The notes: generated from the sequence alone by a model not told the origin. DNA of 64,000 nucleotides from Sulfolobus acidocaldarius SUSAZ (GCA_000508305.1 CP006977.1:714621-778620); one strand, 5' to 3'. Shown: positions 18,509 through 30,408, counted from the stretch's first letter. Translations and numbers: made by a program.

Positions 18509-19380
18509 TATACTATACCCCTTGATGCAAGAACCTCTTGGGCTAGTTTAGATATTCCTAGTTCTTCGGGGCTAAATCCAAATGCTAATCCTAATAACTG
18601 GGTTACATATATTGCTGGAACCACCCAATTCACATTGAATTCAGCTTTTATTCTCAGCTGTAAGTTGTCTAGCTGTAAATGACATAGGGAACAAGGGTGA
18701 ATTATTATATCTGCTTGCTCCTCCTTTGCACTCTTAAGTACGCCATAGGCTAACCTTAAACCAACTTTAGGATTGCTACCCATTAGGGGAAAACCACAGC
18801 ATGATTTTGCTGCTTTAAAGGAGACTGGTGTTGCTCCTGTCACTCTGATAAGGTCTTCCATACTATGAGGGTTAAATGCAGGCTCGAAACCCATTATTTC
18901 TTCTGGTCTGAGCATTTGGCATCCGTAGTAAGCTCCTACTTTAAGACCTGTCAGTTGTCTCTTTATCCTTTCCCTTATCTTTTGTAATCCTACATCTCTT
19001 ACTAATACCCACACTATATGTTCTGCCTGAGCGCTACCAGAATAACTTACACTGGTTCCTTTTATCCTGTCATCTACTTCCTTTTTCAAGTCCTTGTTTT
19101 CTTTGTACTTATGTGTGGCTAATCTATGACTTTGTAGACAAACACTGCATGGTGTAACCATCTTTTGATAGCCCATCTTTTCGACTATTGAGAGGTTTCT
19201 CAAGTTTAATGCTACATGTCCTACTTCATCATATTCATCATAAAATCCTCCGCCACAGCAGTTCCAGTCTTTCACCTCATCTAATCTAAGTCCTAATGTT
19301 TCGAATACTTTTTTTGTAGCTATATCTATATCTTTAGATAAACCGTGTGCCGTACAACCTGGGTAATATGCGTATGCCAT
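18508..19380 (-). CDS. sdhC: Succinate dehydrogenase subunit C (CCG-domain type)
   Basis: 290 aa, with two cysteine-rich CCG domains as in heterodisulfide reductase HdrB: YYPGCTAH with WNCCGGGF and TPCSVC, then YYGCQML with SCCGFPLMG and HPCSLC. These bind an unusual cluster and zinc. There are no membrane helices; amphipathic segments near the C-terminus may attach it to the membrane. Defines the type E succinate:quinone reductase of Sulfolobus. Confidence 0.93.
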   Translation of the reverse strand: MAYAYYPGCTAHGLSKDIDIATKKVFETLGLRLDEVKDWNCCGGGFYDEYDEVGHVALNLRNLSIVEKMGYQKMVTPCSVCLQSHRLATHKYKENKDLKKEVDDRIKGTSVSYSGSAQAEHIVWVLVRDVGLQKIRERIKRQLTGLKVGAYYGCQMLRPEEIMGFEPAFNPHSMEDLIRVTGATPVSFKAAKSCCGFPLMGSNPKVGLRLAYGVLKSAKEEQADIIIHPCSLCHLQLDNLQLRIKAEFNVNWVVPAIYVTQLLGLAFGFSPEELGISKLAQEVLASRGIV

Positions 19381-19383
19381 AAC

Positions 19384-20337
19384 TTATCCCCTTAATAATT
19401 TTCTTACTTCTTGGATGTTTTCCACTGCCTTCTCTTTCACTAGAGCATATTTAAGTTTTCCTGATTGCATAAGGAATATCATTTCTTTCATAGAGCCTAA
19501 TAGACCATACGTGGATAAGTAAACTCTGGAACCCATTATCTTGCCTGAGTCAAATATCGAGCTATGAACTGCCTCAGTGTGTTTCTCACCTGTCTTTATA
19601 ACCTCAGTCTTATCCTTTGCAAGCCTACTAAATGCTCTTGTTTTCTTTATTGCTGTAACAGGCTCTATATCTCTAGGACATACATTGTAGCACATATAAC
19701 AGTAAGTACATCTCCAAGCACTGTCTATAAGTATCTTCAATCTTTCCTCTGTTATAGTATCCCTAGGATCTGCCAGGAATCTGAAACCTTTTGCATGGGC
19801 AGCTGGACCTAAGAACTCAGGATCCTCTTGAACTGCTGGGCACGCTGATACACATAATCCACACCATATACACTGGGCAAATTTCCATAATACTTTTTGA
19901 TCTTCTGGCTTCAGTCTGTGTTCAGCCTTACCTTCTAATACTTCATTACTTGGATATAATCTAGGCTTTACCTTATGCATCCTATTATAAAAGTCGTCCA
20001 AATCTACCACTAAATCTTTAACAGGTTTGAAATAATCCATGGGCTCAATGGTTATAACATTACTACCATATTTCTTTATGACATCAAGTACTAGAGTCTT
20101 ACATGCCAATTTAGGTTCTCCATTTATTTTCATTCCACAGCTTCCGCAAACCGCCATATGGCAAGAAGCTCTATATGCTAAAGTTGGATCCTGCTCGCTT
20201 TTTATCCTCCTTAGTGCCTCAGTAAATTGAGTGAACCTATCTACCTTTAGCTTATATTCTTGCCAATAGAATCCTTTCTCTTGTGTGTATCTCTTAACTT
20301 TTATTACAACCTCTGCTTCTTCATTCTTTAGGGACAT
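19384..20337 (-). CDS. sdhB: Succinate dehydrogenase iron-sulfur subunit
   Basis: 317 aa. N-terminal plant-type ferredoxin domain with [13 protein letters not shown] and a later LAC for the [2Fe-2S] cluster; C-terminal domain with [12 protein letters not shown] and [12 protein letters not shown]. The extra cysteine in the last motif suits a [4Fe-4S] where other enzymes hold [3Fe-4S], as known for Sulfolobus. Passes electrons from SdhA to SdhC and quinone. Confidence 0.95.
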   Translation of the reverse strand: MSLKNEEAEVVIKVKRYTQEKGFYWQEYKLKVDRFTQFTEALRRIKSEQDPTLAYRASCHMAVCGSCGMKINGEPKLACKTLVLDVIKKYGSNVITIEPMDYFKPVKDLVVDLDDFYNRMHKVKPRLYPSNEVLEGKAEHRLKPEDQKVLWKFAQCIWCGLCVSACPAVQEDPEFLGPAAHAKGFRFLADPRDTITEERLKILIDSAWRCTYCYMCYNVCPRDIEPVTAIKKTRAFSRLAKDKTEVIKTGEKHTEAVHSSIFDSGKIMGSRVYLSTYGLLGSMKEMIFLMQSGKLKYALVKEKAVENIQEVRKLLRG

Positions 20338-20338
20338 C

Positions 20339-22039
20339 TTAATACACCCTTTCTTCAGGTTTCCATTTGGTCATTTTAACTGGCTTATAAGTTATTTCTA
20401 CAGTGTTTCCTGATAGATATGCTATGGTGTGTTTGAGCCAGTTTTGATCATCTCTCTTTGGATAGTCTGTTCTGTAATGGGCTCCTCTTGATTCCTTTCT
20501 GTTTAAGGCAGTACTTGCGATTACCAAACCTAGGTCAATCATATTCTTAAGTTCTAGGGCGTTATAAAACTCTGTATTGTAAACTTTGCTTTTGTCCAAT
20601 ACGTACATATTCTTCATTTGTTCCCTCAGCTTTAGGATTTCTGAGACAGCGTTCTTTAACCCATTTTCATCCCTGTATATTCCTACGAACTCCCACATGT
20701 AATCTCTCAATTTTTCTAATATATCACCGAAATGAACACCAGATTCTTTCTTTACAATATCATATGCACTCTGTTCAGCCTTTTCAGCCTCTTTGTCTAT
20801 ATCTGATGATGGTTCTGTAAAGGACTGTAAGAATTTAACTACCTCATTTCCTGTCTCTCTTCCAAAAACTAATGTTTCTAGAAGAGAATTAGACCCCAGT
20901 CTATTAGCTCCGTGTACAGATACACAGGCTGCCTCTCCAGCTGCAAACAACCCTATTACATCTGGGTTCTTACCTGTAATATCAACATCTATTCCTCCCA
21001 TATAGTAATGATGAGCCGGTCTTATGGGAATCAACTCCTTAGTTGCGTCCACTCCAGAGAATGTCTTTGCTGCCTCATAAGCTAAGGCTAATCTTTCTTT
21101 TATGTACTCTTCACCTAAATGTGATATATCTAACCCTACATATCCACCTGGAAAACCACGTCCTTCCTTAATCTCAGTTATTATAGCTCTTGAAACTATA
21201 TCTCTTGGTGCTAGGTCTAACTTCTTTGGAGCATATCTAGTCATAAATCTTTCTCCTTTAGCGTTCTTTAAAACCGCGCCTTCACCTCTAGCTGCTTCAC
21301 TTATTAGAATATCAGATGGATATAACGCTGTGGGATGGAATTGGACAAACTCAGGATCCTTCAGTGCTACTCTAGCTCTTAGAGCCATTGCATAACCGTC
21401 ACCTGTTCCGATATAGCTATTTGTGGTGTGTCTATACAGCATTCCCATACCTCCAGCGGCTATGACAACTGCCTTAGCCTTAAAGAAGAATGGTATCATG
21501 TTTCTCATATCAAAAGCTACTACTCCTCTTACCCTACTCTCATCTCTAATTAACTCCCAAGCAAACCATTCGAAATAAAAGTCTACTTTTCCAGATCCTG
21601 AAGTCCTCTCGTACAAAGTATGAAGTAATGCCATACCTGTTTTGTCTCCAACGAATCTAGTTCTTGGATAGGTCTGACCACCGAAGTATCTTAAGGCTAT
21701 CCTTCCATCTGGCTGTCTGTTAAATAATGCTCCCCACTTTTCTAGCAACTCTACAATTTCACCCGACTTATAGGCTAGCAGTTCAGCAGCATCCTGATCT
21801 ACTAAATAATCTCCTCCTTTTATTGTATCATATGCCATATAGTCAGGACTATCATTAGGATCTGAGTTACCATTTACGTAGGCTGCTATACCTCCTTCTG
21901 CGGCAGCTGAGTGAGATCTAGTAGGAAATACTTTAGATATTACTGCAGCAGAATAGCCAGCCTTAGATATCTCATGTGCAGCCATTAAACCGGCTAGACC
22001 AGCTCCTATAATCACGGCGTCATAACTTAGCTTTTCCAT
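20339..22039 (-). CDS. sdhA: Succinate dehydrogenase flavoprotein subunit
   Basis: 566 aa FAD subunit oxidising succinate to fumarate. The GAGLAG dinucleotide motif is at residues 12-17, [12 protein letters not shown] includes His43 as the expected covalent FAD attachment site, and [19 protein letters not shown] and [15 protein letters not shown] form the dicarboxylate site. First gene of sdhABCD, and one base separates it from sdhB. Confidence 0.96.
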   Translation of the reverse strand: MEKLSYDAVIIGAGLAGLMAAHEISKAGYSAAVISKVFPTRSHSAAAEGGIAAYVNGNSDPNDSPDYMAYDTIKGGDYLVDQDAAELLAYKSGEIVELLEKWGALFNRQPDGRIALRYFGGQTYPRTRFVGDKTGMALLHTLYERTSGSGKVDFYFEWFAWELIRDESRVRGVVAFDMRNMIPFFFKAKAVVIAAGGMGMLYRHTTNSYIGTGDGYAMALRARVALKDPEFVQFHPTALYPSDILISEAARGEGAVLKNAKGERFMTRYAPKKLDLAPRDIVSRAIITEIKEGRGFPGGYVGLDISHLGEEYIKERLALAYEAAKTFSGVDATKELIPIRPAHHYYMGGIDVDITGKNPDVIGLFAAGEAACVSVHGANRLGSNSLLETLVFGRETGNEVVKFLQSFTEPSSDIDKEAEKAEQSAYDIVKKESGVHFGDILEKLRDYMWEFVGIYRDENGLKNAVSEILKLREQMKNMYVLDKSKVYNTEFYNALELKNMIDLGLVIASTALNRKESRGAHYRTDYPKRDDQNWLKHTIAYLSGNTVEITYKPVKMTKWKPEERVY

Positions 22040-22060
22040 ATTTGATTTAAACTAGTTAAA

Positions 22061-22070
22061 AGATAAAAAG
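22061..22070 (-). promoter_or_regulatory. TATA box of the sdhABCD operon
   Basis: CTTTTTATCT on the minus strand is centred about 26 nt before the sdhA ATG, the spacing expected for a leaderless transcript in Sulfolobus. Confidence 0.5.
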
Positions 22071-22076
22071 TATTTG

Positions 22077-22868
22077 TTATACCAACTCTGTTAATGTATT
22101 AACCACAAATTTTGGTTTTATATCCGATGCCTCCAAGTCCTTCCTTGTGTTTATACCAGTTAAAACTAACACAGTGTCTATATTAGCATTTAATCCCATT
22201 TTTATATCAGTTTCTAACTGATCCCCAATCATTATTGCTCTAGAAAAATCTGTCAATCCAGCAATCTTGAATGCTACTTTTATCATCCAGATGTTGGGTT
22301 TTCCTGCTATGAAATCAGGATTTCTCTTTAACGCATAAATTATTGTTGAGGCTATTGCGCCTGCTCCTAATTTAAGCCCATCCTTAGACGGCCATAATCT
22401 ATCCATGTTAGTGACTATGAACTTAGACCCTTTATATACTGATCTCATCGCTGTTGACAATTTTTCATAAGTACTTAACCTATCAAGACCAATAACTACT
22501 GCATCAGGTGTCTCCTCATTAGCTTCTCTTATACCCAATACTTCAAATCCAAAGTTTTTCAATTCCTCAATTAATCCTTCTTCGCCAACCACAAAAACTG
22601 TCTTAATGTTTGTCTGCTCCTTCATATATATCGCAGTTGCTGTACCACTAGTAACAATATATTCTGGACTTATCTTCAAGCCTAAATAGCTTAATTGCCG
22701 TGATAGTAAGACTCTACTGAAGCCTGAATTATTAGTTAATAAAAGTACCTTCTTACCGGCTTCCGACAATTTCTTGATTGCTAAAAAGTTTGGCCATATC
22801 GGTTCTCCTTCTCTCAGTATGACACCATCTATGTCACTTATAATTAGATCATAGTTATATAAGCTCAT
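22077..22868 (-). CDS. HAD-superfamily phosphatase, NagD/4-nitrophenylphosphatase type
   Basis: 263 aa class IIA HAD hydrolase. Motif I is SDIDGVIL (Asp12 and Asp14), motif II LLTNNSG, and the C-terminal [13 protein letters not shown] supplies the metal-binding Asp residues. [12 protein letters not shown] is the NagD-type block. Likely a broad sugar- or nucleotide-phosphate phosphatase. Its start overlaps the 95-aa gene upstream by 14 nt. Confidence 0.88.
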   Translation of the reverse strand: MSLYNYDLIISDIDGVILREGEPIWPNFLAIKKLSEAGKKVLLLTNNSGFSRVLLSRQLSYLGLKISPEYIVTSGTATAIYMKEQTNIKTVFVVGEEGLIEELKNFGFEVLGIREANEETPDAVVIGLDRLSTYEKLSTAMRSVYKGSKFIVTNMDRLWPSKDGLKLGAGAIASTIIYALKRNPDFIAGKPNIWMIKVAFKIAGLTDFSRAIMIGDQLETDIKMGLNANIDTVLVLTGINTRKDLEASDIKPKFVVNTLTELV

Positions 22869-23142
22869 TTTTCTCTAGCTCACTAATTTTTTCTAGGAGT
22901 TTTGGTACAAGCTCTTTCTCATCTCTTATAAATCCATAGTATCCAAATGGATAATATTCCAGTTCCTCACAGTCCCACGAACCGGCATAAGAGGGTGTAA
23001 CCTTGAAATAAAGTGAATGTATTCCTCTATACAAAGCTATTATAATCACTTTACCTTTCTTCTCAGCTATGTAGACTTCACAATCATTAATTTTATGTCT
23101 AACAAGCCTATCGACACCTATATCATCTTTTGATAGCAACAT
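22855..23142 (-). CDS. Small conserved protein, unknown function
   Basis: 95 aa, no recognised domain. Residues 15-60 look like alternating beta strands with aromatic residues ([30 protein letters not shown]), then a charged C-terminal helix. Overlaps the HAD phosphatase gene, so both are probably one transcript. Divergent from the DUF2070 gene with 29 bp between starts. Confidence 0.6.
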   Translation of the reverse strand: MLLSKDDIGVDRLVRHKINDCEVYIAEKKGKVIIIALYRGIHSLYFKVTPSYAGSWDCEELEYYPFGYYGFIRDEKELVPKLLEKISELEKNELI

Positions 23143-23171
23143 TTAAATTTCACCTGCTGGCGTAAGAGAGT

Positions 23172-24758
23172 GTGAATTCTGAAACTACTGCTAGAAAGTA
23201 CTACTCTAAGTTAAAAAGGCTACCTAGCTTTAGGATACTTTTCAGTATATTTGTAATAGAATTTGCATTACTTTTGATTAGAAGTTTAGAGTTTGGAATA
23301 CTGTATATAATACCGTTTTTAATTTACCTACTTTGCGTGCTTTTGATTATTAGAGAGATTAAACTTTCAATATTTCTTGGGCTATTAACTGAGTTTGTTT
23401 ATCTCATATTTTCATTATTTACTTACCAGACAGTATTTGCATTTGGTATTCTCGCTCCTTTCTTCGGATATCTTATGCTGGGAAAATTATCTGAGTTGAA
23501 AGCTACTCTCTCAGTCTTTGTGACCTCCTTTCTTCCATCCCTTATCAGTGGACTAAATTATTACGTGTTACTATACTCACTTATAATCGCAGTTGTTTTT
23601 CATTTTTATATTCATATAGTTAATGTAAGAGGAGAGAGGATTACAGGGTTCAAATCTCTAACCCTATTACGCCCTTTTCTGATGTCAGTAATGAGGAATG
23701 ATAATAAACTGGTGGAAAAATTCCTTGATGGTGTAGGTACTAAGATCGTAACCAATGTAGGTATGTTCAAAATAGGTAATCATCATTTTATAATACCCAA
23801 AATCCACTATGGTCTAAATGGTGAGATAGGAAGTTCCAAATTTATCTATCAACTTGAATCTATAATTCCAAATGTTATTGTTTTCCATGGACCTGGTGAC
23901 CATGAACTAGATCTAGTTACCTCCTCTGAGTCAAGAAGAGTAGCAGATTTTATTGGAAATGAAATTAAGGATGGCAAATGGTTATCTCAGAAGTTTTATG
24001 GGATTCATGTATGGTATAATTGTGGTTTCAGGGGAGTAACTTTAGTGTTCTCAGATTCTACATTAACTTTCCTGGAGAGACCAGGTCTGGGAATTGATGA
24101 TCTTCCTGTGAAGTTATGGGAGAACTCAGTAAAGTATAATGACTACATAATAGATTGTCATAACGAATATCTTAAGGAGGAACTGCCGTTAAATTCAAGG
24201 GAATGTATAATGCAAGGGATTAATTACGCTAAAAATGTTCTAAGGGAGAGAAGAGTAGAGAGAGCATTAAAAATTGCAATTGAAGAGAGATCCATAAGTA
24301 ATCCTGAAGGTCTTTGTAGCAATAAAATTAAAGTTGCTGCCCTATCTGATGGAAATACAACTGTGGGTATTGTTTATTTATATGCTAACAATGCTGATCC
24401 CTCACTTACAAAGTCTTTAAGAGAGAGTTTGGGAAAATACGTAAGTATTCCCCTACTTATAACTCCAGACGATCATTCGTGCACAGGCTCTGAGTTGGGA
24501 AATCTTTATACTCCAGCCCAATTCTCTCCTGAGTTACCATCATTAGCCGAGAAAGCTTTGAATGATGCTCTAAATAAACTTCAGGATTGTGAGGTTGGCT
24601 TCAATAGGCTTGACTTAAAAGGGGTAAAAGTAATAGGTAAAATAATTTCGTCTTTCGTAGTAGCTCTGGAGGAAATAGGAGGTTATGTTATGAAAACATT
24701 CTGGATACCTTTAGTCTTACCACTATTTCTTTCAATTATTTTTATAGTACTAACTTAA
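23172..24758 (+). CDS. DUF2070 family membrane protein
   Basis: 528 aa. The first ~150 residues are strongly hydrophobic, with about six membrane segments; a large soluble domain follows with [26 protein letters not shown] and [11 protein letters not shown], which have Asp/His pairs suggestive of a metal site, and a final C-terminal helix. Matches the archaeal DUF2070 family of unknown function. GTG start. Overlaps the convergent geranylgeranyl reductase gene by 9 nt. Confidence 0.85.
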   Translation: MNSETTARKYYSKLKRLPSFRILFSIFVIEFALLLIRSLEFGILYIIPFLIYLLCVLLIIREIKLSIFLGLLTEFVYLIFSLFTYQTVFAFGILAPFFGYLMLGKLSELKATLSVFVTSFLPSLISGLNYYVLLYSLIIAVVFHFYIHIVNVRGERITGFKSLTLLRPFLMSVMRNDNKLVEKFLDGVGTKIVTNVGMFKIGNHHFIIPKIHYGLNGEIGSSKFIYQLESIIPNVIVFHGPGDHELDLVTSSESRRVADFIGNEIKDGKWLSQKFYGIHVWYNCGFRGVTLVFSDSTLTFLERPGLGIDDLPVKLWENSVKYNDYIIDCHNEYLKEELPLNSRECIMQGINYAKNVLRERRVERALKIAIEERSISNPEGLCSNKIKVAALSDGNTTVGIVYLYANNADPSLTKSLRESLGKYVSIPLLITPDDHSCTGSELGNLYTPAQFSPELPSLAEKALNDALNKLQDCEVGFNRLDLKGVKVIGKIISSFVVALEEIGGYVMKTFWIPLVLPLFLSIIFIVLT

Positions 24759-26108
24759 ACTTTTGTTAAACTCTGTTAGAACATTGTCAACTTCTCTTTT
24801 CCAACTACCTAAAGATGAAGGGGATCTTGGATAATTCAGATATAATTCCTTTATTTTCTTCATAGACTCTGCAACTGCCTTTAGCTTCAATAATAAAGAG
24901 GGTCTACCCAAACCAGAGATTACTCTCATCGCCTTATCAGCAACAGATAAGTGAAGATCTCCCTTTTCACTTGCTTCCAGCAGATCCTCTTCTTTTATAA
25001 TCTTCTTTTTCATTCCATAGTTTATGTCGTCATTACTAAGTTTCTGAAGGAACCTCCTAAATATGTCTAGGCTGGCTTGTTTTGCTCCATACTCATTTAC
25101 ATAGCAAATATTCATATCCCATAATCCTGAAGCTGAGAAATCTCCTGTCTCAAAGGCAGAGAGTATAGCTTTAGCTGCACAATATCCAGATATCATGGCT
25201 GAACCTTTTCCTCCACCATGAACAGGGTTTACAGTAAATCCTGAATCTCCTATAACTATTATACCGTTCCATGCCATTGTATACAACGGTCTTCTGGTGG
25301 GAACCAATGCACCTCCTTTAACCAATAATTTACTTTTATCCACATCGGCTGCATACTTATCTAGATATTTTTTATAATACTCATGAATGCTTGCATATCC
25401 CATACCACCCTGAATTCCAAGACCGACATTGACTTTATTCTTCCCTTTAGGGAAGTACCACCAATAACCGCCTGGAGAGGTCTCTTGATCTATAAATATT
25501 CTCAAGTAGTCATGATCCTCTATCTCGTCCTTAGTCAGTAAAACCTCTCTATAAGCTACATCTGCATCCTTATCATCTAGGTCTTCTGTTACGGGTAGTT
25601 CGGGTGGTAATTTACTCCTGAAACTTCTCGAATATCCCGTAGCCTCAACAACTACCTTCGAGTATACTGTAAGTTCCTCATTAGTTCTTCTATTAAAGAG
25701 GACTGCTCCTTTTACATAACCATCTCCAAATATGGGTTTCATTGCAGTCGTTAGGTCCCAAATCTCAACTCCTCTATCCTGTGCCTCTTTAAGAACTCTT
25801 TGATTGTACAGCGGAGCATTTAGTTCAAAACCCTCTCCATTTACTGTCCATACTGTCTGCATATCAGGGCTGTAAAGTTTTATTCCATTTATCTTATTTT
25901 CTAACTCTTCACCCTTAGGGTAAGGCATACCTAGTTTATCAAAATGAGCTTTACTTACTGCGTCCCCACAAGGTTTGTCTCCTATTCTGTTCCAAGGTTT
26001 ACTATCCACTAATAATATTTTAAGACCTCTTCGGGATAATTGGTAAGCAGCTGAAGAACCAGCAAAACCTCCTCCGATTATCAGAACGTCATATTTAAGT
26101 TCCTTCAA
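24750..26108 (-). CDS. Geranylgeranyl reductase (archaeal lipid saturation)
   Basis: 452 aa FAD enzyme that saturates the isoprenoid chains of archaeal membrane lipids. [10 protein letters not shown] binds [12 protein letters not shown] holds Cys47, the residue noted in the structurally studied S. acidocaldarius enzyme, and [10 protein letters not shown] with GLGIQGG is the family fingerprint. [16 protein letters not shown] closes the FAD site. Divergently flanked, with its own upstream region of about 55 bp. A shorter paralogue lies at 28.0 kb. Confidence 0.93.
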   Translation of the reverse strand: MKELKYDVLIIGGGFAGSSAAYQLSRRGLKILLVDSKPWNRIGDKPCGDAVSKAHFDKLGMPYPKGEELENKINGIKLYSPDMQTVWTVNGEGFELNAPLYNQRVLKEAQDRGVEIWDLTTAMKPIFGDGYVKGAVLFNRRTNEELTVYSKVVVEATGYSRSFRSKLPPELPVTEDLDDKDADVAYREVLLTKDEIEDHDYLRIFIDQETSPGGYWWYFPKGKNKVNVGLGIQGGMGYASIHEYYKKYLDKYAADVDKSKLLVKGGALVPTRRPLYTMAWNGIIVIGDSGFTVNPVHGGGKGSAMISGYCAAKAILSAFETGDFSASGLWDMNICYVNEYGAKQASLDIFRRFLQKLSNDDINYGMKKKIIKEEDLLEASEKGDLHLSVADKAMRVISGLGRPSLLLKLKAVAESMKKIKELYLNYPRSPSSLGSWKREVDNVLTEFNKSLS

Positions 26109-26164
26109 CCATTATCACGCTATAACTTATCTTAAAATCATTATTTAAAGCTTTATATAGAGTC

Positions 26165-26587
26165 TTATGGTTGTACACAGTAGTTCTTTGTTATTATCGC
26201 CTTTATTTTATCAGGAAAAGTATTATATATCTTTATCATGATAGGTCTTGTTTCTTCATCACAATAAATGAGAATACCATTTACGTTATATTCAAGTAAT
26301 TTATCTAACATCTTATTCACTTCATCTCTTTTCCACAAGTGAAGTTCATAACCTATGTCTATATTGTCCAGCATAGCTTCCCTAATGTATCCTACGACCT
26401 CGTGGAACTTTAAGTCTGTAATTATGTTTACAACAACCTTTTTGCTTCCGAGTTTCCTAACATCAGTGAGGACTCTTCTGAAAAAATTATCTAGGTTCTC
26501 AGATGTGACATTTACAATGGAAGCTATTAATGAATAAGGCATTAAATTAGCCATCATAAATGTGGTATTAGTGTTTTTCGCTAGCAT
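26165..26587 (-). CDS. Small conserved protein, unknown function
   Basis: 140 aa. The N-terminal half resembles the thiamine-binding/MTH1187-like alpha-beta fold (MPYSLIASIVNVTSENLDNFFRRV) that usually forms oligomers; the rest alternates strands and helices and ends in YCVQP. The resemblance is weak and could be chance. Minus strand, behind the geranylgeranyl reductase region. Confidence 0.5.
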   Translation of the reverse strand: MLAKNTNTTFMMANLMPYSLIASIVNVTSENLDNFFRRVLTDVRKLGSKKVVVNIITDLKFHEVVGYIREAMLDNIDIGYELHLWKRDEVNKMLDKLLEYNVNGILIYCDEETRPIMIKIYNTFPDKIKAIITKNYCVQP

Positions 26588-26647
26588 TTAAAATTACTAA
26601 TTTTCCCGATATATCCTCTTTATAGTATTTCGTCCAATAATTGATAT

Positions 26648-26878
26648 GTGATTGCCCAGGTCTATTATAATAGATTTGATGAAAATATTCTAAGTAAAAT
26701 TAGGGTTCTTAAAAGAATGGGTATTGAGGTAATTTTAGTAAAAGGAGAGAGGAATCTTATATTTATAAATTCATACCTTGTCTGGCGAGATGACGAGAGT
26801 GAAGATATAAGAGATGCTATATACGATGTTAAAATATATGATTTAATTAGGGAAAGCTATATTGGTATTAGTTCCTGA
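26648..26878 (+). CDS. Small hypothetical protein
   Basis: 76 aa from a GTG start. [33 protein letters not shown] reads as a strand-helix-strand unit with normal Sulfolobus codon use, so it is probably a real gene. No domain recognised. Its last 11 nt overlap the convergent phosphoesterase gene. Confidence 0.5.
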   Translation: MIAQVYYNRFDENILSKIRVLKRMGIEVILVKGERNLIFINSYLVWRDDESEDIRDAIYDVKIYDLIRESYIGISS

Positions 26879-27407
26879 GTTGTTTTAGGTAATGATTAGA
26901 GTCCGTTATAACTAAATAACCTCTAGAATCTGTTGGAAATTCCCTAGTGATTCCGCCTATATATATTACTCTCGCTAACTTATCTACCTCTAACCTTTTG
27001 TACTGCCCTAGCACAATCCAATCCCAGGGACCTGCACCCATACTTCTCCTTAATTGGTCTATGTCGTTCTGATGTCCATGTACTATGAAGTATTTTACAG
27101 AGGAAACTTCAGCTATGTACATAGTTGTAGCTAATATCTCTTCTCTGTATCTAGGTTCTGCCATAATACACTTTATTGCATGAGGATCCATATCACCCTG
27201 AATGTAAACGATTTGAGCCCAGGGTGCTATACTTCTTATAACGTATAATACATCAATAACTCTTGGACACTCATAGTCCCAATAACACTGAGTAGTATCC
27301 CCATTAAGTACGATAGTCTCTGGCTCTTCCCTCTTTATTATCATGGAAAGAGCGCTCTCTATATGGGGCTCTGGAAATCTAATGTTTCCCATCACCAATA
27401 TTTTCAA
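26868..27407 (-). CDS. Calcineurin-like metallophosphoesterase, partly degenerate site
   Basis: 179 aa. The GD motif (VLNGDTTQ) and the C-terminal histidine block (FIVHGHQND) are present. The first motif, normally DxH, reads GNIRFPE, and the GNHD/E motif reads QGDMD, so part of the two-metal site is altered. It may have changed specificity or be inactive. Divergent from the membrane-protein gene at 27.5 kb. Confidence 0.75.
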   Translation of the reverse strand: MKILVMGNIRFPEPHIESALSMIIKREEPETIVLNGDTTQCYWDYECPRVIDVLYVIRSIAPWAQIVYIQGDMDPHAIKCIMAEPRYREEILATTMYIAEVSSVKYFIVHGHQNDIDQLRRSMGAGPWDWIVLGQYKRLEVDKLARVIYIGGITREFPTDSRGYLVITDSNHYLKQLRN

Positions 27408-27513
27408 TATTCCTCAATCTTGTATTATAACAATCAGGCAGTTTTTATACTTTCGTTGAATAAGCTAGCGTTAGAATTTTATAATTCACTATACGCAATA
27501 ATAATGAGTAAAA

Positions 27514-28014
27514 TTGAATACAAGAACAGTCGCGTTACTTTCAATAGTTTTAATATTACTACCATTAATCCCTGCTTACTTACTAAACTTCATAGCCTTT
27601 GTAATTTCATCTGGAATTGGTTTTATAATAGTAATTTACATAATGATCTCTAATAGGACATGGACAGATACCAAAAACAAGGTAGTAGGCACTTACTTTA
27701 GCGGCGTATTTGCAACAGGTGTGGTTTTGGGCGAGTTCCTGGAATTATATTCTGCAACTAGAGAATTTGCATTAGCAGGATTAGTATTTGTACTTCCCTT
27801 TATAGTACAGTTTATCCTGCTAGCTAAGGACATACTGCCTAAACTGGTTAACAAGGATCTCATCTACTTCAGCAATGGATACTTACCAATGCTCATAGTG
27901 ATTATAATAGGTGCATTAGTAGGAAGAATGTTAACTTCATTTTACTCGTTAATAATACTTTACAGTGGGATTATAGTAGTTGCACTATTAGTTTTCTTAT
28001 ACTTTAGGAAGTGA
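27514..28014 (+). CDS. Small integral membrane protein
   Basis: 166 aa with about five hydrophobic segments and few charged loops; no family recognised. Starts with TTG; an ATG ten bases upstream is in another frame and leads to a shadow. The stop is 6 nt from the reductase-like gene that follows, so 27514-29471 looks like one transcript: membrane protein, reductase-like protein, Lrp regulator. Confidence 0.65.
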   Translation: MNTRTVALLSIVLILLPLIPAYLLNFIAFVISSGIGFIIVIYIMISNRTWTDTKNKVVGTYFSGVFATGVVLGEFLELYSATREFALAGLVFVLPFIVQFILLAKDILPKLVNKDLIYFSNGYLPMLIVIIIGALVGRMLTSFYSLIILYSGIIVVALLVFLYFRK

Positions 28015-28020
28015 AGATTA

Positions 28021-29019
28021 ATGAATGTAAGCATTATAGGTGGAGGTCCAGCGGGTTTATCTTTGGCCTGGTTTCTAAGGGGAACAAAATATAATGCAAC
28101 AGTCTATGAGGGTCTAGATAATGTGGGTTATAAGCCCTGCGCATGGGGACTAATAACCGGTGTTGAAGAACTAGTTCCAATATCAAAAGAAGCCATTATA
28201 GGAGAAATAAAGAGATTTAGAATATATCTAAACGGAAAAATAGTCCATGATATAGAGTCAAAGAAGAGACTTGGATACATAATCGATAAGCCCTTGTTCC
28301 TCAGGGATATAGCAGAAAAAGTAAACGTTCAGTATAATTCAAAGGTGACTGAAAGGAAAGGCGAGTATCTCGTAAATGGTAATCAGAAATTAGAGAGTGA
28401 TATGGTAATAAACTCCACAGGACATTACTCACTGTCATTTGATCAAACCATTCCAGCCATCCAATACATTACGGATTATAAGATAGACTCTGATATAGTA
28501 GAATTCTATTTTTACTCAGACCTTTTAGGATATGCTTGGGTGTTTCCAGACAGATATGGGAGTAAGATAGGTATAGGCGGATGGGCTAGTGTAGACTTTC
28601 TAAGACAAAGACTTTCCTCAGTCATTAAGGGTAAGACATTGTTCTTTCATGGTGCTAGGGTAGCGGACATAGGAATTCTTGACGATAGACTTAACGGTAA
28701 ATATGTTGGTGAGGCAATAGGTGCAGTTTACCCTTTGACAGGTGAGGGCATAAGACCCTCAATACTTAGTTCTAAGATGCTTGCAGATTCCCTCTTGAAG
28801 GGAAAAGAGTTTAAGGCTGAGTTTAAATCGTCAAAACTGTACTTCACTATTCAATCTCAAGCCAAGATAATTGAGGGAGTAAAGAAGAAAGTGATTGGAA
28901 CTGATGTTTTATCTAAGATGTTAACTAAAACTGATCCTGATCTAGTTCTCAAGATAGCTATAGGTGATTTTGGAAAACTTGACCTTATTAAAATATTTGG
29001 GAGGTCACTTTTACCATGA
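28021..29019 (+). CDS. Geranylgeranyl reductase-family FAD oxidoreductase
   Basis: 332 aa. [13 protein letters not shown] binds [12 protein letters not shown] parallels the KPCG cysteine motif of geranylgeranyl reductase, and GYAWVFPD with IGIGGWAS matches the substrate block. The C-terminus is shorter than in the 452-aa paralogue at 24.8 kb. Likely reduces an isoprenoid (lipid or quinone tail), but the substrate is open. Overlaps the Lrp gene by 4 nt. Confidence 0.85.
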   Translation: MNVSIIGGGPAGLSLAWFLRGTKYNATVYEGLDNVGYKPCAWGLITGVEELVPISKEAIIGEIKRFRIYLNGKIVHDIESKKRLGYIIDKPLFLRDIAEKVNVQYNSKVTERKGEYLVNGNQKLESDMVINSTGHYSLSFDQTIPAIQYITDYKIDSDIVEFYFYSDLLGYAWVFPDRYGSKIGIGGWASVDFLRQRLSSVIKGKTLFFHGARVADIGILDDRLNGKYVGEAIGAVYPLTGEGIRPSILSSKMLADSLLKGKEFKAEFKSSKLYFTIQSQAKIIEGVKKKVIGTDVLSKMLTKTDPDLVLKIAIGDFGKLDLIKIFGRSLLP

Positions 29020-29471
29020 CATATATTCTAGATGATATAGACAAAAAAATACTCTCTATTCTCCAGGAGGACGCAAGGACTCCTTTCTCTAAGATAGCTA
29101 AAATGTTGAATCTTAGTGAATCAACTATACATATGAGAATAAGGAGATTAAAGGAGAAAGGCGTTATTAAAGGTTTTTACGTCGATATAAGCCCTGAAGC
29201 TATAGGGTTAAATGTAGTTGCCTTCATAATGATTAAGGCAGATCCTAAACGATATGAACAGATTCTGAAGAAGATAGCATCTTTCAAAAGTATATTTGAG
29301 GTTTTTGATATTACAGGTGAATATTATTCAATACTAAAAGTTAGGGTAAAAAGTAGGGAAGAATTGGCTAAAATTCTAGATGAAATAGGGAATATGGAGG
29401 GAGTGACCTCCACCTATACCATGTTTGTTTTAAGGACAATAAAAGAGGCTAAAACTATAGATTTTGACTGA
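29016..29471 (+). CDS. Lrp/AsnC family transcriptional regulator
   Basis: 151 aa: N-terminal winged helix-turn-helix ([45 protein letters not shown]) and C-terminal RAM ligand-binding domain with [17 protein letters not shown]. Such regulators respond to amino acids or small ligands as oligomers. Translationally coupled to the reductase-like gene, which it may regulate; no operator was identified. Confidence 0.92.
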   Translation: MTYILDDIDKKILSILQEDARTPFSKIAKMLNLSESTIHMRIRRLKEKGVIKGFYVDISPEAIGLNVVAFIMIKADPKRYEQILKKIASFKSIFEVFDITGEYYSILKVRVKSREELAKILDEIGNMEGVTSTYTMFVLRTIKEAKTIDFD

Positions 29472-29525
29472 TCAGTGCGAGAGCTCGTCATCACTTATCT
29501 CAGCCGGTTTTTTAGTCTTCATTTC
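29469..29525 (-). ncRNA. Candidate C/D-box methylation guide sRNA
   Basis: On the minus strand the order is C box ATGAAGA (one mismatch to RTGATGA, 29522-29516), 12-nt guide CTAAAAAACCGG, D' box CTGA (29503-29500), 5-nt spacer, C' box GTGATGA (29494-29488), 12-nt guide CGAGCTCTCGCA, and D box CTGA (29475-29472). Box order and guide lengths match archaeal C/D RNAs, which are numerous in Sulfolobus. It starts at the stop codon of the RimK-like gene and fills the convergent gap. Targets were not identified. Confidence 0.6.
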
Positions 29526-30403
29526 TTCATCTTTTTAATGAGATGCTCAACAATATACTTTGCAGGATTTATCTTTGTAGCCTCATAAAATCCTCCCCAC
29601 AGGGGAGAACCATTCACTTCAAGGATCTTGTAATCCCCACTTTCATCTTCAACAATGTCGATACCAGCGTAGTCTAAGCCTAAAACTTTCATTGATTTAA
29701 GTGTGATCTCTTCAAGATCCTGGTTTACAGTAATTACCTGGGTGAGAGACCCTTGAGCTACATTAGTTTTCCACGAAGATTTATTTATCCTGTAAATTCC
29801 TCCTAATATTCTGTCCCCTACTGCAAATATTCTAATATCTCTCTGTGGTTTGTTAATATATTTCTGAATGTAAATGGGCTGATTTATTGATAGTAGAGAT
29901 TTTGAAACCCTAAAAACTATATCAGGATCTTCAGCTCTTATTGAGCCCAAACCCAAACTGCCCACAACGGGCTTTATGACTACATCCTTCCATTTCATAA
30001 CAAGTCTCATAGCCTCAAATGGATCTTCAACCACAGCCGTCTCAGGAACAGGAATTCCTGCACTCTTTAGCTTAACGAGACTGTAAAATTTATCTCTAGC
30101 TACGAACATAGCATCAGGTCTATTGATTAGTGTTATCCCACTTTTCTCCATACTTCTTAGCGTATCATATCTTCTTATCAATTGTTCAGTTGATGAAATA
30201 AATCCCAGATTTCTTATTAAACCACCATCAATTTCTAATGTGTTACCAGCATAACCATATTCTACTCCGTCTTTAGTTATTATGGTGTTTAGCCTCGATA
30301 TTCTTAGATAGATTGCTGTATGCCCCGCATTTTTTATTTCAAGTAATAGCTGCTTAGCAGCCTCTGTAACTTTCTGAGATTCATGAATGACAGCAATATT
30401 AAT
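29519..30403 (-). CDS. RimK-type ATP-grasp ligase, probable AUU start
   Basis: ATP-grasp enzyme of the RimK/LysX/MptN group that joins an amino acid to a carboxylate. The ATP-grasp core includes [34 protein letters not shown] and [15 protein letters not shown]. The first normal start in frame is TTG 30181, but the open frame continues upstream and encodes [20 protein letters not shown], the typical N-terminal domain. No ATG, GTG or TTG exists there; ATT at 30403 sits 5 nt after a GGTGAT Shine-Dalgarno site and gives 294 aa, the normal length. The substrate is unknown. Confidence 0.8.
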   Translation of the reverse strand: MNIAVIHESQKVTEAAKQLLLEIKNAGHTAIYLRISRLNTIITKDGVEYGYAGNTLEIDGGLIRNLGFISSTEQLIRRYDTLRSMEKSGITLINRPDAMFVARDKFYSLVKLKSAGIPVPETAVVEDPFEAMRLVMKWKDVVIKPVVGSLGLGSIRAEDPDIVFRVSKSLLSINQPIYIQKYINKPQRDIRIFAVGDRILGGIYRINKSSWKTNVAQGSLTQVITVNQDLEEITLKSMKVLGLDYAGIDIVEDESGDYKILEVNGSPLWGGFYEATKINPAKYIVEHLIKKMKK

Positions 30404-30408
30404 ATCAT

